In this document: positions 5,526 through 6,316 of the stretch, piece by piece
How the letters are laid out: each line of letters begins with the position of its first letter
Position numbering within the stretch: position 1 is the stretch's first letter
Assembly (NCBI GenBank): GCA_913009915.1
Contig: CAJVYZ010000179.1
Coordinates: forward strand, 1-6,316
Length of the DNA stretch: 6,316 nt
Source: an uncultured Gemmatimonadota bacterium
GTDB taxonomy: Bacteria > Gemmatimonadota > Gemmatimonadetes > Gemmatimonadales > GWC2-71-9
Direction of reading: 5' to 3'
Notes under the pieces: generated by a model
The model's input: only the letters and a program-made list of their open reading frames with translations
Databases searched by the model: none
Told to the model about the DNA's origin: nothing
Translations under genes and position numbers: made by a program

Positions 5526-5977
5526 CGAGGGTTGTCCTGCTGCTCCTGCTGCTTCTGGGCTTGCCGGGGCAACTTGGCGCCCAGGAGATCTCCCCCTGGA
5601 TCAAGTACGGCAAATGGGGCCTGCTGGTGGTGACGGTCGGCTTTAATCTGGCGTCTTCGGAAGCCAACGAGCGGGCCAACCAGTCCTTCGACGCCTTGAC
5701 TGACCGGTGCCTCAGCGATCCCCAGCTGTGCACCGTGGACGACTCGGGCGTTTACCACGACCCGACAAGCGAGGAGCTGTTCCAGCGGACCTCGCGGCTG
5801 GACACGTCCTCACGCCGGTTCCTGATCGCCGGCCAGGCGGCCCTCCTCGGCGCCGCGGCCATGTTCATCTACGAATTCACTCGCCCGCCCGGTGTCCCAG
5901 ACGACAACATCCCCTTCGCTCCCCTGGTGCAGGACATGGGCGACGCGGTGGGAGTGGGAATCGAAGTCAACTTCTGA
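5522..5977 (+). CDS. Exported or membrane protein of unknown function
   Basis: I do not recognise this family. The 151-residue protein starts at a GTG (5522-5524) overlapping the lipoprotein TGA (GTGA). MTRVVLLLLLLLGLPGQLGA looks like a signal peptide, with a plausible cleavage after Ala20 before QEIS. Two further hydrophobic stretches follow: WGLLVVTVGFNLA (32-44) and FLIAGQAALLGAAAMFIYEF (100-119). They are separated by a polar segment with Cys63 and Cys70, which could form a disulfide if exported. The tail ends in VGIEVNF, an alternating pattern with terminal Phe reminiscent of outer-membrane beta-signals, though the protein is too short for a barrel. No Shine-Dalgarno is visible, so translation probably depends on coupling to the lipoprotein. 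The most likely role is partner or anchor of the propeller protein, which is inference. The stop lies one base from that of recG. Confidence 0.8.
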   Translation: MTRVVLLLLLLLGLPGQLGAQEISPWIKYGKWGLLVVTVGFNLASSEANERANQSFDALTDRCLSDPQLCTVDDSGVYHDPTSEELFQRTSRLDTSSRRFLIAGQAALLGAAAMFIYEFTRPPGVPDDNIPFAPLVQDMGDAVGVGIEVNF

Positions 5978-5978
5978 G

Positions 5979-6316
5979 CTAGCCGACGCGGAATAACTCG
6001 GCCGCCCGTGGGTACCGGCGCACCGCCCGCTCCCGGAGACCCTGATGCCGGGCCGCGGTGAGGCCGGGATCTTTTTCTATCAGGCCGCGCGCTTCCTGGC
6101 GCGCACGTTCCAACAACTCGGCGTCCTCCGGCAACTTCGCATGGCGCAGGACGAATCCTCCCGATTGGCGAGCACCGATCAAGTCGCCCATTCCCCGCTC
6201 TGCCAGATCCAGCTCGGCGATCCGGAATCCGTCGGTGATGCGCGCAAAGCTCTCCAGCCTAGGCGGCACGGTACCGTCTACCATGAGGATGCACACGCTA
6301 TCGTCACCACCTCGTC
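5979..6316 (-). CDS. recG: ATP-dependent DNA helicase RecG, C-terminal part (runs out of the window)
   Basis: RecG is a superfamily 2 DNA translocase that regresses stalled replication forks and processes branched DNA. Only the last 111 residues are in view. The reading frame is open to the window edge, starting RGGDDSVCILM, which continues the RGRVGRG helicase motif VI. The TRG translocation region follows: RLESFARITDGFRIAELDL, then ERGMGDLIGARQSG, where the common forms are RGPGE and GTRQ. After that come AKLPEDAELLERARQEAR, matching the family's end of helicase domain, and a basic C-terminal tail ending AAELFRVG. A GTG at 6294-6296 could be mistaken for a start, but upstream codons continue the RecG alignment, so the gene extends beyond 6316. 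It converges with the 151-residue protein gene with one base between stop codons. Confidence 0.93.
   Translation of the reverse strand, partial: RGGDDSVCILMVDGTVPPRLESFARITDGFRIAELDLAERGMGDLIGARQSGGFVLRHAKLPEDAELLERARQEARGLIEKDPGLTAARHQGLRERAVRRYPRAAELFRVG

Overview
The window looks like a piece of a GC-rich bacterial chromosome that carries ordinary housekeeping genes in compact, partly overlapping arrangements. A lipoprotein-type signal on a PQQ-like beta-propeller protein and a second exported protein suggest a Gram-negative (diderm) bacterium. The mix (alr, DUF1844, deoB, mazG, asnS, a BamB-like lipoprotein, recG) would fit Gemmatimonadota or a related environmental lineage. That placement is a low-confidence inference from gene character, not from a search. 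The left edge is not natural DNA: positions 82-155 are a poly-T run followed by the Illumina P5/read-1 adapter. Positions 1-81, on the far side of it, do not continue the neighbouring gene and are probably chimeric.

Layout, left to right. 1-155 is assembly artefact. 157-2338 is a three-gene minus-strand operon transcribed leftward: alr (alanine racemase), a small DUF1844 protein, then deoB (phosphopentomutase), which is cut by the adapter after 280 codons. Both junctions are 4-base stop/start overlaps, so translational coupling is likely. 2339-2373 is a 35-base divergent intergenic region holding two promoter-like signals whose -10 elements overlap. 2374-3144 is mazG on the plus strand. It overlaps tail to tail by 10 bases with asnS (3135-4430, minus). 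Nine bases beyond the asnS start codon, a plus-strand pair begins: a PQQ-repeat lipoprotein (4440-5525) and a 151-residue exported or membrane protein (5522-5977), again joined by a 4-base overlap. One base after that pair ends, the C-terminal end of recG (5979-6316, minus) begins. It runs out of the window.

How the genes relate: alr supplies D-alanine for peptidoglycan, deoB interconverts ribose and deoxyribose phosphates in nucleoside salvage, mazG hydrolyses surplus or abnormal NTPs, asnS charges tRNA(Asn), and recG remodels stalled replication forks. They share no single pathway. The lipoprotein and its downstream partner may act together in the envelope, perhaps near the outer-membrane assembly machinery, but this rests only on fold and co-transcription.

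I found no evidence of a new defence, mobile or biosynthetic system. There are no tRNA or rRNA genes, CRISPR arrays, transposases or convincing intrinsic terminators. The observations most worth checking are the adapter chimera, the overlapping bidirectional promoter between alr and mazG with a near-leaderless alr transcript, the serine at the expected nucleophile position of DeoB, and the nine-C tract next to the lipidation site of the lipoprotein.
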